In this document: positions 45,153 to 53,370 of the stretch, in pieces
Layout: each line of letters opens with the position of its first letter
Numbering within the stretch: the first letter of the stretch is position 1
From: Fibrivirga algicola
GTDB taxonomy: Bacteria > Bacteroidota > Bacteroidia > Cytophagales > Spirosomataceae
Length of the DNA: 64,000 nt
Reading direction: 5' to 3'
Assembly: GCF_011742925.1 (NCBI RefSeq)
Contig: NZ_WAEL01000011.1
Coordinates: forward strand, 161,955-225,954
The notes under the pieces: model-generated
What the model was told of the DNA's origin: nothing
The model's database searches: none
The model's input: only the letters and a program-made list of their open reading frames with translations
Position numbers and translations under genes: made by a program

Positions 45153-46247
45153 TTACTTCACATCTGCCGGATCCGCTGATTTACCGTACATATTCCGGCG
45201 GAAATCGGCTGATGCTTTATAGGTCGCCTGACGTGCCCGCTGAATGACGCCCAGCGGACGGTGAGCGGCCAGTCCATGCCAGGGGCTGAAATACATCTTG
45301 TCGTCTACCACCGCCGATTTTTCGTCTGACCAGCCTATTTGGGGCGATATGGTAACCTTGCCAACGGTGAGGTAAGGACTTTCTTCTTCCGGCCATTCTA
45401 CCGACGCGTCCTCTACCGGCATTTTTTCAATATCGGTCGATAGCTGAACGCCCAGTTCCCACTCGCCACCATTACCGGCAAAAAATTCCTGCAATAAGTG
45501 GCGCAGGGCGTAATCGTCACTGTCGATATCGATGGATTTGTCTTTGAGTGATGTCAGGTTAGACGTTACTGGCGTCAGAGAGAACTTGGCCATGTAATCA
45601 CCGTATAAAAAAGCCACCTGCGAGTAGTAGGTGTCGCCCATGGGGTGCGTGGCGAGTTGCCCGCCCATACCGGCCATTACGCCCGCATCAGAACCAGTCA
45701 CTTTTTCAACCACTTCACCGGCAGCCCGAAGCACCTTGGAAAGCCCTTCTTTGAAGCCCTCGGCTTTGTTCGTCAGCGCATCGAATTGCTTTAAACCGCT
45801 TAGGAATTCTTTTAGCTTTTTCGGGAAAACAGGGCTATTTACCAGAATAAAATCCTGCGTATCCTGCTCATCTGAACCCGGCAGGCGCTCGCCTTCCACG
45901 CCCGACACCTTGAAGGAAATACCACGGGGCGTCGATACGCTGTCGGGCAATACATCACCCGGTTGCGTGGAAATACGGGCCACAATCGGGTACGTGCCGG
46001 GCTTGGCAAAAAGCCCCTGCGCGAGGTAAGGAGGCAAGTTATCATACACCTGCAGTTCACCCTTCAGCAGCGCATGACTTTTGGCGTGCACACTGCGTAT
46101 AGCATGGCCCTGCGACTTATAGGTTTTCTGCTGAATCTCTGCCATTGTAGCAATGATTTCCTGGATGGTTTCTGCTTCGTCGGGAGCCGGTTGTTCATAC
46201 GATGGGCTGTATGGCAATGGCTTAAAATCGTCAGGAGCCTGTTTCAT
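45153..46247 (-). CDS. Catalase-like heme protein
   Basis: 364 aa, shorter than true catalases (about 480-500). The distal His region is SVHAKSHALLKGELQVYDNLP, the Arg/Ser block is YPIVARISTQPGDVLPDSVSTPRGISFKV, and the proximal end AAHRPLGVIQRARQATYKAS has the R-x3-Y heme-ligand spacing. Members of this group are annotated as catalase-family proteins, with peroxide or lipid-peroxide activity rarely tested. It probably forms a unit with the downstream FdhF/YdeP-type gene. Confidence 0.82.
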   Translation of the reverse strand: MKQAPDDFKPLPYSPSYEQPAPDEAETIQEIIATMAEIQQKTYKSQGHAIRSVHAKSHALLKGELQVYDNLPPYLAQGLFAKPGTYPIVARISTQPGDVLPDSVSTPRGISFKVSGVEGERLPGSDEQDTQDFILVNSPVFPKKLKEFLSGLKQFDALTNKAEGFKEGLSKVLRAAGEVVEKVTGSDAGVMAGMGGQLATHPMGDTYYSQVAFLYGDYMAKFSLTPVTSNLTSLKDKSIDIDSDDYALRHLLQEFFAGNGGEWELGVQLSTDIEKMPVEDASVEWPEEESPYLTVGKVTISPQIGWSDEKSAVVDDKMYFSPWHGLAAHRPLGVIQRARQATYKASADFRRNMYGKSADPADVK

Positions 46248-46396
46248 TGGTCTGTTTTTTCGTTTTAGGGCAAACCTGACGAAGCCTTCAATGTTTTATT
46301 TCCCGCTACAAGGGGCAGAAAAAAGCTTTGTCCCAGTACAGTTACTAGGAAAACAAGTCGGCCAAAACGTACCAGCAACGTACCTGAGCCTACACG

Positions 46397-46726
46397 CTAC
46401 AAATCGTCTTCATCGTCTTTGAAAGAGCGGAAGGCGCGGTTCAACTCATCGAAGGTTTTCACGTTGCCTTGCTGCTTGGCCAGCAGCAGCCCAAAATCGT
46501 AGAGTTCAGCGGCTTTAGCACGGTTCCCCAGATCAACGTAGAGTTGAGCGGCGTGGTAGTACGTAGGCAGGTACTGCGGGTGGTCAGTGAGCAGCCGCTC
46601 GAAGTAGTGCTGTGCCTGACTGGGGTTCTCCGTCAGGTATTCCATGCCGAGGGCATAAACATTAAAGGGTTCGCCGGGTTCATCTTGGACAAACTGAAGG
46701 AGTTGTTGGATACGTTCCTGATTCAT
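46397..46726 (-). CDS. Tetratricopeptide repeat protein
   Basis: 109 aa, all helical. Three TPR-like units are visible (PFNVYALGMEYLTENPSQAQHYFERLL, YLPTYYHAAQLYVDLGNRAKAAELYDFGL, and a partial third), followed by an acidic tail (KDDEDDL). It is cytoplasmic and likely a protein-interaction scaffold. It is divergent from etfB across a region holding an 18-bp palindrome and an inverted repeat. Confidence 0.75.
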   Translation of the reverse strand: MNQERIQQLLQFVQDEPGEPFNVYALGMEYLTENPSQAQHYFERLLTDHPQYLPTYYHAAQLYVDLGNRAKAAELYDFGLLLAKQQGNVKTFDELNRAFRSFKDDEDDL

Positions 46727-46742
46727 GAGTTAGTAAGAAAAG

Positions 46743-46760
46743 TAGTATGCATGCATACTA
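46743..46760. promoter_or_regulatory. 18-bp perfect palindrome, candidate operator
   Basis: TAGTATGCATGCATACTA is its own reverse complement. It sits 17 bp before the TPR gene start and about 150 bp before etfB, in a divergent promoter region. A TAATTTCG box just to its right may be a -7 element for etfB. Confidence 0.55.
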
Positions 46761-46799
46761 TTTAAGTGATCATGCGTAATTTCGCAGCAATGAAGGTGC

Positions 46800-46898
46800 G
46801 TTTGATGTTTTGCGTTTGACGTTTGCTGTTGTGCCGCTATCGCACAACCTCTTCGTTTCCGCAACGCCACATCAAACATCAAACGCAAAACATCAAAC
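46800..46898. repeat. Inverted repeat before etfB (copy D)
   Basis: The arms 46800-46837 and 46861-46898 pair over about 38 bp with five or six differences. Blocks GTTTGATGTTTTGCG and CGTTTGA are shared with copies A, C and E. It ends 13 bp before the etfB start. Confidence 0.85.
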
Positions 46899-46911
46899 TA
46901 AACTACAGTCT

Positions 46912-47649
46912 ATGAAAATCTTAGTTTGCGTCACGAGTGTACCCGACACAACGACCAAAATTACGTTCACCGATAATAACACCAAGTTCAATAAAGCAGG
47001 GGTGCAGTTCATCACCGGCCCCTACGACGACTATGCGCTGGCACGGGCCGTTGAGCTGAAAGAGAAATTGGGTGCATCGGTAACGGTGTTCAACGTGGGT
47101 GAAGCTGATGCCGAGCCGGTAATCCGCAAGTGCCTGGCCATTGGTGCCGACGATGCCATCCGGGTCAACGCCGAGCCAATCGACGCTTACTTCGTGGCCG
47201 AGCAAATCGCCGCTATCGCTAAGGAAACGCAGTATGACCTGATTCTGATGGGTCGCGAGTCGATCGATTATAACGGTGGACAGGTGCATGGTATCGTGGG
47301 CGAAATGTTGGGTATACCTTCAATCTCGCCGGTTATGAAGCTCGACATCGACGGTAACACGGCCAAGATGACCCGCGAAATTGAGGGTGGCAAAGAAGAC
47401 CTGGAGGCCCAGTTGCCGCTGGTACTGGGTTGTCAGGAGCCAATTGCTGAATGGAAAATCCCGAACATGCGCGGTATCATGACGGCCCGGACCAAGCCAC
47501 TGAAAATTGTTCAGCCCGCCGGTCAGGATTCGCTCACGGCTGTAGCCAGCTACGAAATGCCTGCCCCTCGCGGCAGTGTTAAAATGATCCCCGCCGACGA
47601 AGCAGAGACGCTTATCACGCTCCTCCGCACCGAAGCGAAAGTCATCTAA
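46912..47649 (+). CDS. etfB: Electron transfer flavoprotein, beta subunit
   Basis: About 245 aa from the ATG at 46912 (MKILVCVTSVPDT). It shows the ETF beta features: AIRVNAEPIDAYFVAEQIAAIAKE, LILMGRESIDYNGGQVHGIVGEMLG and REIEGGKEDLEAQLPLVLGCQ. It carries AMP and, with EtfA, shuttles electrons from acyl-CoA dehydrogenases to the quinone pool. The longer upstream frame runs through an inverted repeat and is rejected. etfA follows after 106 bp. Confidence 0.95.
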   Translation: MKILVCVTSVPDTTTKITFTDNNTKFNKAGVQFITGPYDDYALARAVELKEKLGASVTVFNVGEADAEPVIRKCLAIGADDAIRVNAEPIDAYFVAEQIAAIAKETQYDLILMGRESIDYNGGQVHGIVGEMLGIPSISPVMKLDIDGNTAKMTREIEGGKEDLEAQLPLVLGCQEPIAEWKIPNMRGIMTARTKPLKIVQPAGQDSLTAVASYEMPAPRGSVKMIPADEAETLITLLRTEAKVI

Positions 47650-47654
47650 TAGAT

Positions 47655-47750
47655 GGTTGAGGTTTGAGGGTAACAGGTTGACGTTGCACGGCAATAGGAC
47701 GCGCAACGTCAGGCAAAACAACATCGAACGTCAAACAGTAAACACCAACC
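47655..47750. repeat. Imperfect inverted repeat between etfB and etfA (copy E)
   Basis: The left arm 47655-47687 (GGTTGAGGTTTGAG ... GACGTTGC) pairs partly with 47703-47750 (GCAACGTCAG ... AACACCAACC). It ends 5 bp before the etfA start and resembles copies A, C and D. Confidence 0.65.
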
Positions 47751-47755
47751 TTTTT

Positions 47756-48718
47756 ATGTCTGTCCTAATCTTTGCTGAACTCGACGAAGGGAAGCTCAAA
47801 AAGTCCTCACAGGAGGCCATTTTCTACGGCTCTAAAGTAGCTGGTATGCTGGGTACGTCGGCGACGGCGATCGTAATCGGTGCGGCCGATCAGGGCGAGC
47901 TTGCCACGGCAGGCCGATTTGGTGCCACGAAGGTGCTGCACGCCGCCGACAGCAAACTGAACGAAGTAAACGGTATGGCTTATGCCTCGGTGGTGGCCGC
48001 CGCCGCCCAACAGGAAGGCGCAAAAGTAGTAGTGCTGGCTAAATCGTCGCTGGGCGACGCGATGGCTGCACGTCTGGCTGGCAAGCTGAAAGCAGGTCTG
48101 GCGCCGAACGTGATCGACTTACCCGACCTGAGCAGCGGTTTCCGTGTGAAGACCAGCATCTATACGGGTAAAGCCTTTGCCTACAATGAATTGAAAGCCG
48201 ATGTAAAAATTCTGGCGATCAAGAAAAACACCATTGCGCCCGAAGAAACTGACGCCACAGCCAGCGTAGAAGGATTCACCCCGACCGTTGCTGACAGCGA
48301 TTTTGTGCTCAAAGTGACTAACACGGAGAAAGCAACCGGAGACATTCTGCTGCCTGAAGCCGACCTCGTTGTCTCAGCTGGGCGCGGGTTGAAAGGTCCA
48401 GAAAACTGGGGCATCGTTGAAGACTTAGCGAAAGCGCTGCATGCGGCTACCGCCTGCTCGAAACCCGTGTCGGATCTCGATTGGCGCCCTCACCATGAGC
48501 ACGTTGGTCAGACGGGTATCAAGGTAAGCCCGAACCTGTACATCGCTGCCGGTATCTCAGGAGCCATTCAGCACCTAGCGGGCGTAAACTCGTCGAAGGT
48601 GATCGTGGTGATCAATAAAGACCCAGATGCGCCGTTCTTCAAATCGGCTGACTACGGTATCGTGGGCGATGTGTTTGAGATTCTGCCCAAGCTGACGAAG
48701 GCTGTTCAGGCCTTGTAA
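47756..48718 (+). CDS. etfA: Electron transfer flavoprotein, alpha subunit
   Basis: About 320 aa from the ATG at 47756 (MSVLIFAELDEGK). The C-terminal FAD-binding domain is clear: VVSAGRGLKGPENWGIVEDLAKAL, PVSDLDWRPHHEHVGQTG and YIAAGISGAIQHLAGVNSSKVIVVINKDPDAPFF. It binds FAD and forms the heterodimer with EtfB. A strong terminator follows, so etfB-etfA is a two-gene operon. Confidence 0.95.
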   Translation: MSVLIFAELDEGKLKKSSQEAIFYGSKVAGMLGTSATAIVIGAADQGELATAGRFGATKVLHAADSKLNEVNGMAYASVVAAAAQQEGAKVVVLAKSSLGDAMAARLAGKLKAGLAPNVIDLPDLSSGFRVKTSIYTGKAFAYNELKADVKILAIKKNTIAPEETDATASVEGFTPTVADSDFVLKVTNTEKATGDILLPEADLVVSAGRGLKGPENWGIVEDLAKALHAATACSKPVSDLDWRPHHEHVGQTGIKVSPNLYIAAGISGAIQHLAGVNSSKVIVVINKDPDAPFFKSADYGIVGDVFEILPKLTKAVQAL

Positions 48719-48770
48719 GCCTCACATACTGACGTACTTCAGTCTGAGCTTAGCCGCTTAGCTGCTCGTC

Positions 48771-48815
48771 AAAAAGGCCTGCTTACCATGACGTTTGGTA
48801 AGCAGGCCTTTTTTT
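48771..48815 (+). terminator. Terminator of etfBA
   Basis: A perfect 18-bp stem (48771-48788 with 48796-48813) with a 7-nt loop ends in a T tract. The AAAAA/TTTTT ends make it functional in both directions. Confidence 0.93.
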
Positions 48816-48898
48816 ATCACTATTTAATGTTCTGTCAAGCAACAAACCAGGCAGATGGTGCGTAACATCGTGTATAACCGGCGCAGCTTGTATACCCT

Positions 48899-49426
48899 AT
48901 GAATCGCTACACATTTCTTAAGAACCTCGGCTTTCGGGGCGCGGCCTTGATGGCCGTACTCACATCCTGTGTGCACGAAGAAGATACCTACGTACCTGCA
49001 CTGACACTAAACGCGCAAGGCCAGCCAGTTACCGGCCCAAATGGCACAACAGTAACGTCGTCGACCAGTACGTCGGTTAGTACGCCAACCAGCACCACAG
49101 CGTCTTCAACGGATGTACTTGGCGTGAAAAACCCCTTGCTTAAAATCAACCTCGCTACAGCAACCGCCCTGAAAAATGTTGGCGGGTACCTTGTTTCAAG
49201 CGGCATTGTGGTAGCCAAGGTGAGTGCAACTTCCTATGCGGCTGTGACACAGACTTGTAGCCACGAGCCCAAGCGACAGGTCATCTACAGCGGCAGCGTG
49301 TTTTACTGCACAGCCCATGGCGCTCAGTTCAACATCGACGGGACCGGCAGAAACAGCCTTGCCGGTCGCGGAATTACCGCCTACAAAGTCATTACCGACG
49401 GCACCACGCTGGTTGTCTATAGCTAG
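48899..49426 (+). CDS. Rieske [2Fe-2S] lipoprotein
   Basis: 175 aa. The N-terminus (MNRYTFLKNLGFRGAALMAVLTSC) reads as a lipoprotein or twin-hydrophobic export signal. A Ser/Thr-rich linker follows, then a Rieske domain with cluster ligands in TCSHEPK and FYCTAHGAQFN (C-x-H ... C-x2-H). It is likely an anchored periplasmic electron carrier. It begins a tight five-gene run with thioredoxin-like, ApbE, DUF4266 and DUF3570 genes, next gene 34 bp away, pointing to an extracytoplasmic redox system. Confidence 0.88.
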   Translation: MNRYTFLKNLGFRGAALMAVLTSCVHEEDTYVPALTLNAQGQPVTGPNGTTVTSSTSTSVSTPTSTTASSTDVLGVKNPLLKINLATATALKNVGGYLVSSGIVVAKVSATSYAAVTQTCSHEPKRQVIYSGSVFYCTAHGAQFNIDGTGRNSLAGRGITAYKVITDGTTLVVYS

Positions 49427-49460
49427 TCTTTGTTTTCCTCCGAACCGCCAATTTTTACCT

Positions 49461-49904
49461 ATGAAATCCCTACTTGCTTTCCTGCTGATCCTGGGCATGA
49501 CCAAAGCACCGCAGTGGCAGCTAAATATGGAACAGGCCAAAACAGAGGCCAAGACCAATCATAAGCTTATTCTGCTCAATTTTTCAGGCTCTGACTGGTG
49601 TGGGCCCTGCATCAAACTCAAAAAAGAGGTGTTTGAATCAGACGTGTTTCTGACCTACGCCGACAAAAACCTGGTACTGGTTCGCGCCGATTTTCCCCGC
49701 TCGAAAAAGAACCAGTTGAGCCAGCAACAGACCACCCATAACGAAAGCCTGGCCGAACGGTATAATCCGGAGGGACAGTTTCCGCTCACCGTCCTGATCG
49801 ACGATTCCGGCAAGGAATTGACCCATTGGGTTGGCTATCCGGCTACGCTTACGGCCCAATCTCTCGTCAATCAGATCGATGCCCAGCACGTCGCTGCTCA
49901 CTGA
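49461..49904 (+). CDS. Exported thioredoxin-like protein
   Basis: About 147 aa from the ATG at 49461 (MKSLLAFLLILGMTKA, signal-like). The thioredoxin fold has the active site SDWCGPCIKL and a cis-Pro region FPLTVLIDDSGKEL. It would reduce or isomerise disulfides, or shuttle electrons, in the periplasm. A start upstream inside the Rieske gene is rejected because the signal would be lost. It overlaps the apbE start by 26 bp, implying coupled translation. Confidence 0.88.
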   Translation: MKSLLAFLLILGMTKAPQWQLNMEQAKTEAKTNHKLILLNFSGSDWCGPCIKLKKEVFESDVFLTYADKNLVLVRADFPRSKKNQLSQQQTTHNESLAERYNPEGQFPLTVLIDDSGKELTHWVGYPATLTAQSLVNQIDAQHVAAH

Positions 49905-50838
49905 TCCGTCTGGTCAGCTGCATAAAAAGGTGATGCGGCTGATGGGCAACCGATTCGAAATCAGCGCGGTAACGCCCGACGCAGATTTTGCCGAGACCTG
50001 CATCGATGCCGCCGTTGATGAGGTAAGCCGGATTGAAACGCTGCTGACAACGTTTAATCCCGACAGCCAAACTAACCAGATCAATGCGCAGGCGGGTATT
50101 GCCCCGGTGATGGTTGACCAGGAAGTGTTTGCTCTCATTGGTCGGTCATTAAAGCTCTCGGCCCTGACACAGGGGGCGTTTGACATCACCTACGGCTCGA
50201 TTGATCAGCGGCTCTGGAATTTCGACACGAGCATGACTACCCTCCCCGACCGCGAAACGGCCCGGCAATCGGTGCAGCTGATCAACTACCGGAACGTGCT
50301 CCTGAACGAAGCCGATCACAGCGTTTTTCTCCGGGAGAAGGGCATGCGCCTTGGCTTTGGGGGTATTGGCAAGGGCTACGCGGCCGAACGCGCCAGGTAC
50401 GTTATGGCTCAGTTGGGCATCACGTCGGGTGTTGTGAACGCAGCAGGTGATCTGACGGCCTGGGGAATGCAACCGAACGGCACCCCCTGGACCATCGGCA
50501 TTGCGGACCCAAATACGCGCCAAACTGCTTTTTCGACACTCTCGATCAGCGGGTTTGCCGTGGCAACATCGGGTGATTATGAGAAATACGTGCTGATTGG
50601 AGGCAAACGCTACAGCCATACCATCGACCCACGAACAGGCTATCCGGTAACGGGCTTGAAAAGCGTAACGATTCTGGCGCCTAACGCCGAGCTTGCCGAT
50701 GCCCTGGCCACGCCGGTCATGGTCATGGGCCGAAGCGTAGGCCTGCACCTGATTGACCAGATGCCGCAGGTCGGCTGCATCCTGATCGACGACCACGACC
50801 GACTGTTTACGTCAAAAAATATTCGTTTACATCAATGA
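49879..50838 (+). CDS. apbE: FAD:protein FMN transferase (ApbE family)
   Basis: About 319 aa. ApbE features: MGNRFEISAV, LGFGGIGKGYAAERARYVM (G-x-x-KGYA), NAAGDLTAWG, a YSHTIDPRTGYPV block with catalytic His/Asp, and ADALATPVMVMG. ApbE uses FAD to attach FMN covalently to Ser/Thr of target proteins outside the cytoplasm. No obvious lipobox is present at the chosen start. The adjacent DUF4266 protein carries an SGAS motif and is the best candidate target. Stop and next start overlap by 4 bp. Confidence 0.92.
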   Translation: MPSTSLLTDPSGQLHKKVMRLMGNRFEISAVTPDADFAETCIDAAVDEVSRIETLLTTFNPDSQTNQINAQAGIAPVMVDQEVFALIGRSLKLSALTQGAFDITYGSIDQRLWNFDTSMTTLPDRETARQSVQLINYRNVLLNEADHSVFLREKGMRLGFGGIGKGYAAERARYVMAQLGITSGVVNAAGDLTAWGMQPNGTPWTIGIADPNTRQTAFSTLSISGFAVATSGDYEKYVLIGGKRYSHTIDPRTGYPVTGLKSVTILAPNAELADALATPVMVMGRSVGLHLIDQMPQVGCILIDDHDRLFTSKNIRLHQ

Positions 50839-51077
50839 AATCATTCATAAAACGCTGCCTACCCACGGCACTATCGGTCATTTTCATTTGTGCGCTGCTG
50901 GTATCGGTAGCGTCCTGCGTTTCGGTGAAAGAGTATCAAAAGAACCGGATCAACGATTCGGAGATGGAGTTGGCGAACCGCAAATCAGAGAAATTCGAGG
51001 GCAGTTTCTACCTCTACCGGGAAGGGCCGTCGGGCGCTAGCGGTGGTAAGAGCAGCGGTGGCTGTGGCTGTAACTAA
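50835..51077 (+). CDS. DUF4266 lipoprotein, candidate flavinylated carrier
   Basis: 80 aa. The signal ends at lipobox VSVASC, giving a mature peptide of about 53 residues. It is charged in the middle (EYQKNRINDSEMELANRKS), followed by FYLYREGPSGASGG, and ends in GGCGCN. The two terminal Cys and Gly-rich end are typical of DUF4266. SGAS matches the core of the known ApbE acceptor motif (S/D-G-A-S/T). It starts at the ApbE stop (ATGA) and is followed by DUF3570. Function is unproven; I propose a small FMN-bearing electron carrier. Confidence 0.85.
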   Translation: MKSFIKRCLPTALSVIFICALLVSVASCVSVKEYQKNRINDSEMELANRKSEKFEGSFYLYREGPSGASGGKSSGGCGCN

Positions 51078-51104
51078 AACGACTCTTTCCCCCGCTGTCA
51101 CTTC

Positions 51105-52313
51105 ATGAAAAAAATCGTATTCACCGTCGCCACGTTACTCTCTTTTGCTACTGCCTGGGCTCAGTCGAAACCCGAAGCGGGCTCGTTGTACGAAGCTCGC
51201 CCGCTAAAAGTGGAAGAGATCAATTTCGTTTCCAGTTACTACAGTCAGGATGGCAATAAATCGGCCGTGACGGGGGGGATCGGTACCGAAAAGCTCACCG
51301 ACTTCGCCAATTCGTTCGACCTAACATTATCGAAAACGGATCGATACGGGCGGCTGCACACGTTCAACATCGATGTCAACATCGACGCCTACACCTCAGC
51401 TTCATCGGATAATATTGATCCGCTGACGGTATCATCGGCCTCAAAAAGCGATGTACACATCTACCCGTCCGTGTCATGGCGGGTATTCGACCCCAAAAGC
51501 CGGATCACCAAAGGCTTAGGGTACTCGTATTCAACAGAGTATGATTATCGATCGCACGGGTTCACGGCGCAATTCGCCAAACTTTCGGCCGACCGGAACC
51601 GCGAGGTAAGTCTTCGCGCCAGTGCATTTCTGGACACCTACGACGCCATTCTCCCATCGGAGCTTCGACCGTCTTACTACGGATCGGGCTCTCATGGCGA
51701 TCGGGTTCGAGTAGACAGCAAACCCCGAAATTCGTTCAATCTGGCCCTGTCGGTATCGCAGGTCGTAAACAAAAGGTTGCAGATGCTGGCTACCGCAGAG
51801 CCCTCGTATCAGGATGGCTTGCTGAGTACGCCGTTTCACCGCGTGTATTTCACCAACGGGGCAGTAACGACCGAAAAACTTCCCGGCACCCGCCTGAAAT
51901 TTCCGATTAGTCTGCGCGCCAACTACTTTGAAGGCGACCGGGCAATTCTCCGAACGTTCTACCGGTTCTACCTGGATGACTGGGGCATGGTAGCCCACAC
52001 GGCCAGTGTTGAAGTGCCGGTAAAGCTGACCCCCTTTCTGTCTGTGAGCCCATTTTATCGGTTTCATACCCAAACGGCGGTCCGTTATTTTCATCCTTAC
52101 GGCCAGCATAGTCCAACCCAGACCTATTACACCAGCGATTACGACATTGGTAACATGACCACCCAATTTGTAGGCTCCGGGGTCCGCTATGCGCCACCGG
52201 GCGGCATCATGGGTGTTCGCGGCTGGAATGCACTTGAACTACGCTATGGCCACTACCTGCGCAGTACGGGCATGACCGCTAACATCATTACTTTGCTGGT
52301 GAAGGTGAAGTAG
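51105..52313 (+). CDS. DUF3570 outer-membrane beta-barrel protein
   Basis: 402 aa. Signal peptide MKKIVFTVATLLSFATAWAQ, then alternating amphipathic strands (for example HTFNIDVNIDAYTSASSDN, SFNLALSVSQVVNKRLQMLA) to a short C-terminal strand (ANIITLLVKVK), consistent with an outer-membrane barrel. It includes SSDNIDPLTVSSAS and PYGQHSPTQTYYTSDYD loops. DUF3570 is usually found next to DUF4266 and ApbE. It may hold the small flavoprotein at the outer membrane; that is inference. Confidence 0.85.
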   Translation: MKKIVFTVATLLSFATAWAQSKPEAGSLYEARPLKVEEINFVSSYYSQDGNKSAVTGGIGTEKLTDFANSFDLTLSKTDRYGRLHTFNIDVNIDAYTSASSDNIDPLTVSSASKSDVHIYPSVSWRVFDPKSRITKGLGYSYSTEYDYRSHGFTAQFAKLSADRNREVSLRASAFLDTYDAILPSELRPSYYGSGSHGDRVRVDSKPRNSFNLALSVSQVVNKRLQMLATAEPSYQDGLLSTPFHRVYFTNGAVTTEKLPGTRLKFPISLRANYFEGDRAILRTFYRFYLDDWGMVAHTASVEVPVKLTPFLSVSPFYRFHTQTAVRYFHPYGQHSPTQTYYTSDYDIGNMTTQFVGSGVRYAPPGGIMGVRGWNALELRYGHYLRSTGMTANIITLLVKVK

Positions 52314-52450
52314 CTTTTTGGCTGATTTTAGCTTTTTTTGGGTGGTGAAGTCAGCTGGCCAGGTACGTTATCCGGCCTTCGTGACTTGATTTGTCGAACA
52401 AACGGTCCGATTATCCCATCAATAACCGAACAAACAAGGCTGCTATCAGT

Positions 52451-52458
52451 TAATTTTG
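52451..52458 (+). promoter_or_regulatory. -7 box almost touching a GTG start
   Basis: TAATTTTG matches TAnnTTTG and ends 4 bp before the GTG start at 52463, so transcription could start at or near the start codon. No -33 TTG at proper spacing is obvious. Confidence 0.4.
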
Positions 52459-52462
52459 CGTC

Positions 52463-53056
52463 GTGGAAAAAATTAAGTTAGAGATATTAGGCTTATCGCC
52501 GAGTCAATCGCAGTCGGGTTCGTTTGCGCTGGTACTAGGTGAAGAATACGGTAATCGTCGTTTACCGATCATTATTGGTATGTTCGAGGCACAGGCCATT
52601 GCCATCGAGATTGAGAAGATTGTGCCGAACAGGCCTATGACTCATGATCTGTTCAAGCAGTTTGCCAAGAACTTCGGGTTTACGGTGCGCGAGATCGTGA
52701 TTTCTGATCTGCGCGAAGGCATTTTCTTTGCCCGTATCGTTTGCTCAGACGGCGTGCAGGAAACGGTAGTCGATGCCCGTCCGTCTGATGCCATCGCCAT
52801 TGGTATCCGTTTTGGCGTATCTATCTTCACCTACGAAACCATTCTTTCTGAAGCGGGCATTACCGCCTCGGCCGATGAGGAAGAGGAAGAACAGGAAGAA
52901 CTGGTACGTACTTCGAGCCGGTCACCACGCGCCTTCAGCGAGCAGTTGAAAGACATGACCGTCGACGAGTTGCAGAAGATGCTCGACGAAGCCCTTGGCA
53001 ACGAAGAGTACGAGCGCGCCGCCAAAATTCGCGACGAGATCAGCAAAAGAAATTAG
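52463..53056 (+). CDS. Bifunctional nuclease (BFN/DUF151) family protein with UVR domain
   Basis: 197 aa, GTG start. Residues 1-135 form the BFN/DUF151 domain (LVLGEEYGNRRLPIIIGMFEAQAIAIEI, RPMTHDLFKQF, DARPSDAIAIGIRFGVSIF). An acidic linker (EEEEEQEE) leads to a UvrB/UvrC-type helical hairpin (LQKMLDEALGNEEYERAAKIRDEISK). Plant members have nuclease activity; bacterial roles are unclear. The start is fixed by the MEKIKLEILGL strand that opens the family. Confidence 0.9.
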   Translation: MEKIKLEILGLSPSQSQSGSFALVLGEEYGNRRLPIIIGMFEAQAIAIEIEKIVPNRPMTHDLFKQFAKNFGFTVREIVISDLREGIFFARIVCSDGVQETVVDARPSDAIAIGIRFGVSIFTYETILSEAGITASADEEEEEQEELVRTSSRSPRAFSEQLKDMTVDELQKMLDEALGNEEYERAAKIRDEISKRN

Positions 53057-53078
53057 ATTTCAACCTGTTTCATAGGGT

Positions 53079-53132
53079 GAAAGCCATTACGTATTCATCA
53101 GCTACTGGCTGGTTAGTGGCGTAATGGCTTTC
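53079..53132 (+). promoter_or_regulatory. Hairpin covering the next start codon
   Basis: GAAAGCCATTACG (53079-53091) pairs perfectly with CGTAATGGCTTTC (53120-53132). The ATG at 53124 is inside the right arm, and GCTTTTCC follows. It could terminate the upstream transcript and hide the start of the next gene. Confidence 0.6.
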
Positions 53133-53360
53133 GCTTTTCCACGTCTATCCTCCGCTCCCGAACGATTCACCGAGTTTTTTCATGACGTAATTATCTCCCT
53201 TCACGAGAACATCCGCGATTTGCAGGGCAAGAAGGTGTATGCTGAACCCAACGAACAGGATTACCTGAGCGGACGGCTTTTCAGTTACCGCGAAGTACTG
53301 GAGATCATGAAATTTTCGGCGCGGGATCACGGCCTTGACGAGAACGAACTAGGCCTTTAG
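53124..53360 (+). CDS. Small conserved-looking hypothetical protein (78 aa)
   Basis: Helical and soluble. Main features are FTEFFHDVIISLHENIRDLQGKK, then DYLSGRLFSYREVLEIM and an acidic end. The charged helices and good codon texture suggest a real gene. It is 67 bp after the BFN gene and convergent with the TPR-type gene, 10 bp away. The start codon lies inside a hairpin. I do not recognise the family. Confidence 0.55.
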   Translation: MAFAFPRLSSAPERFTEFFHDVIISLHENIRDLQGKKVYAEPNEQDYLSGRLFSYREVLEIMKFSARDHGLDENELGL

Positions 53361-53370
53361 TGAGCAGTCG

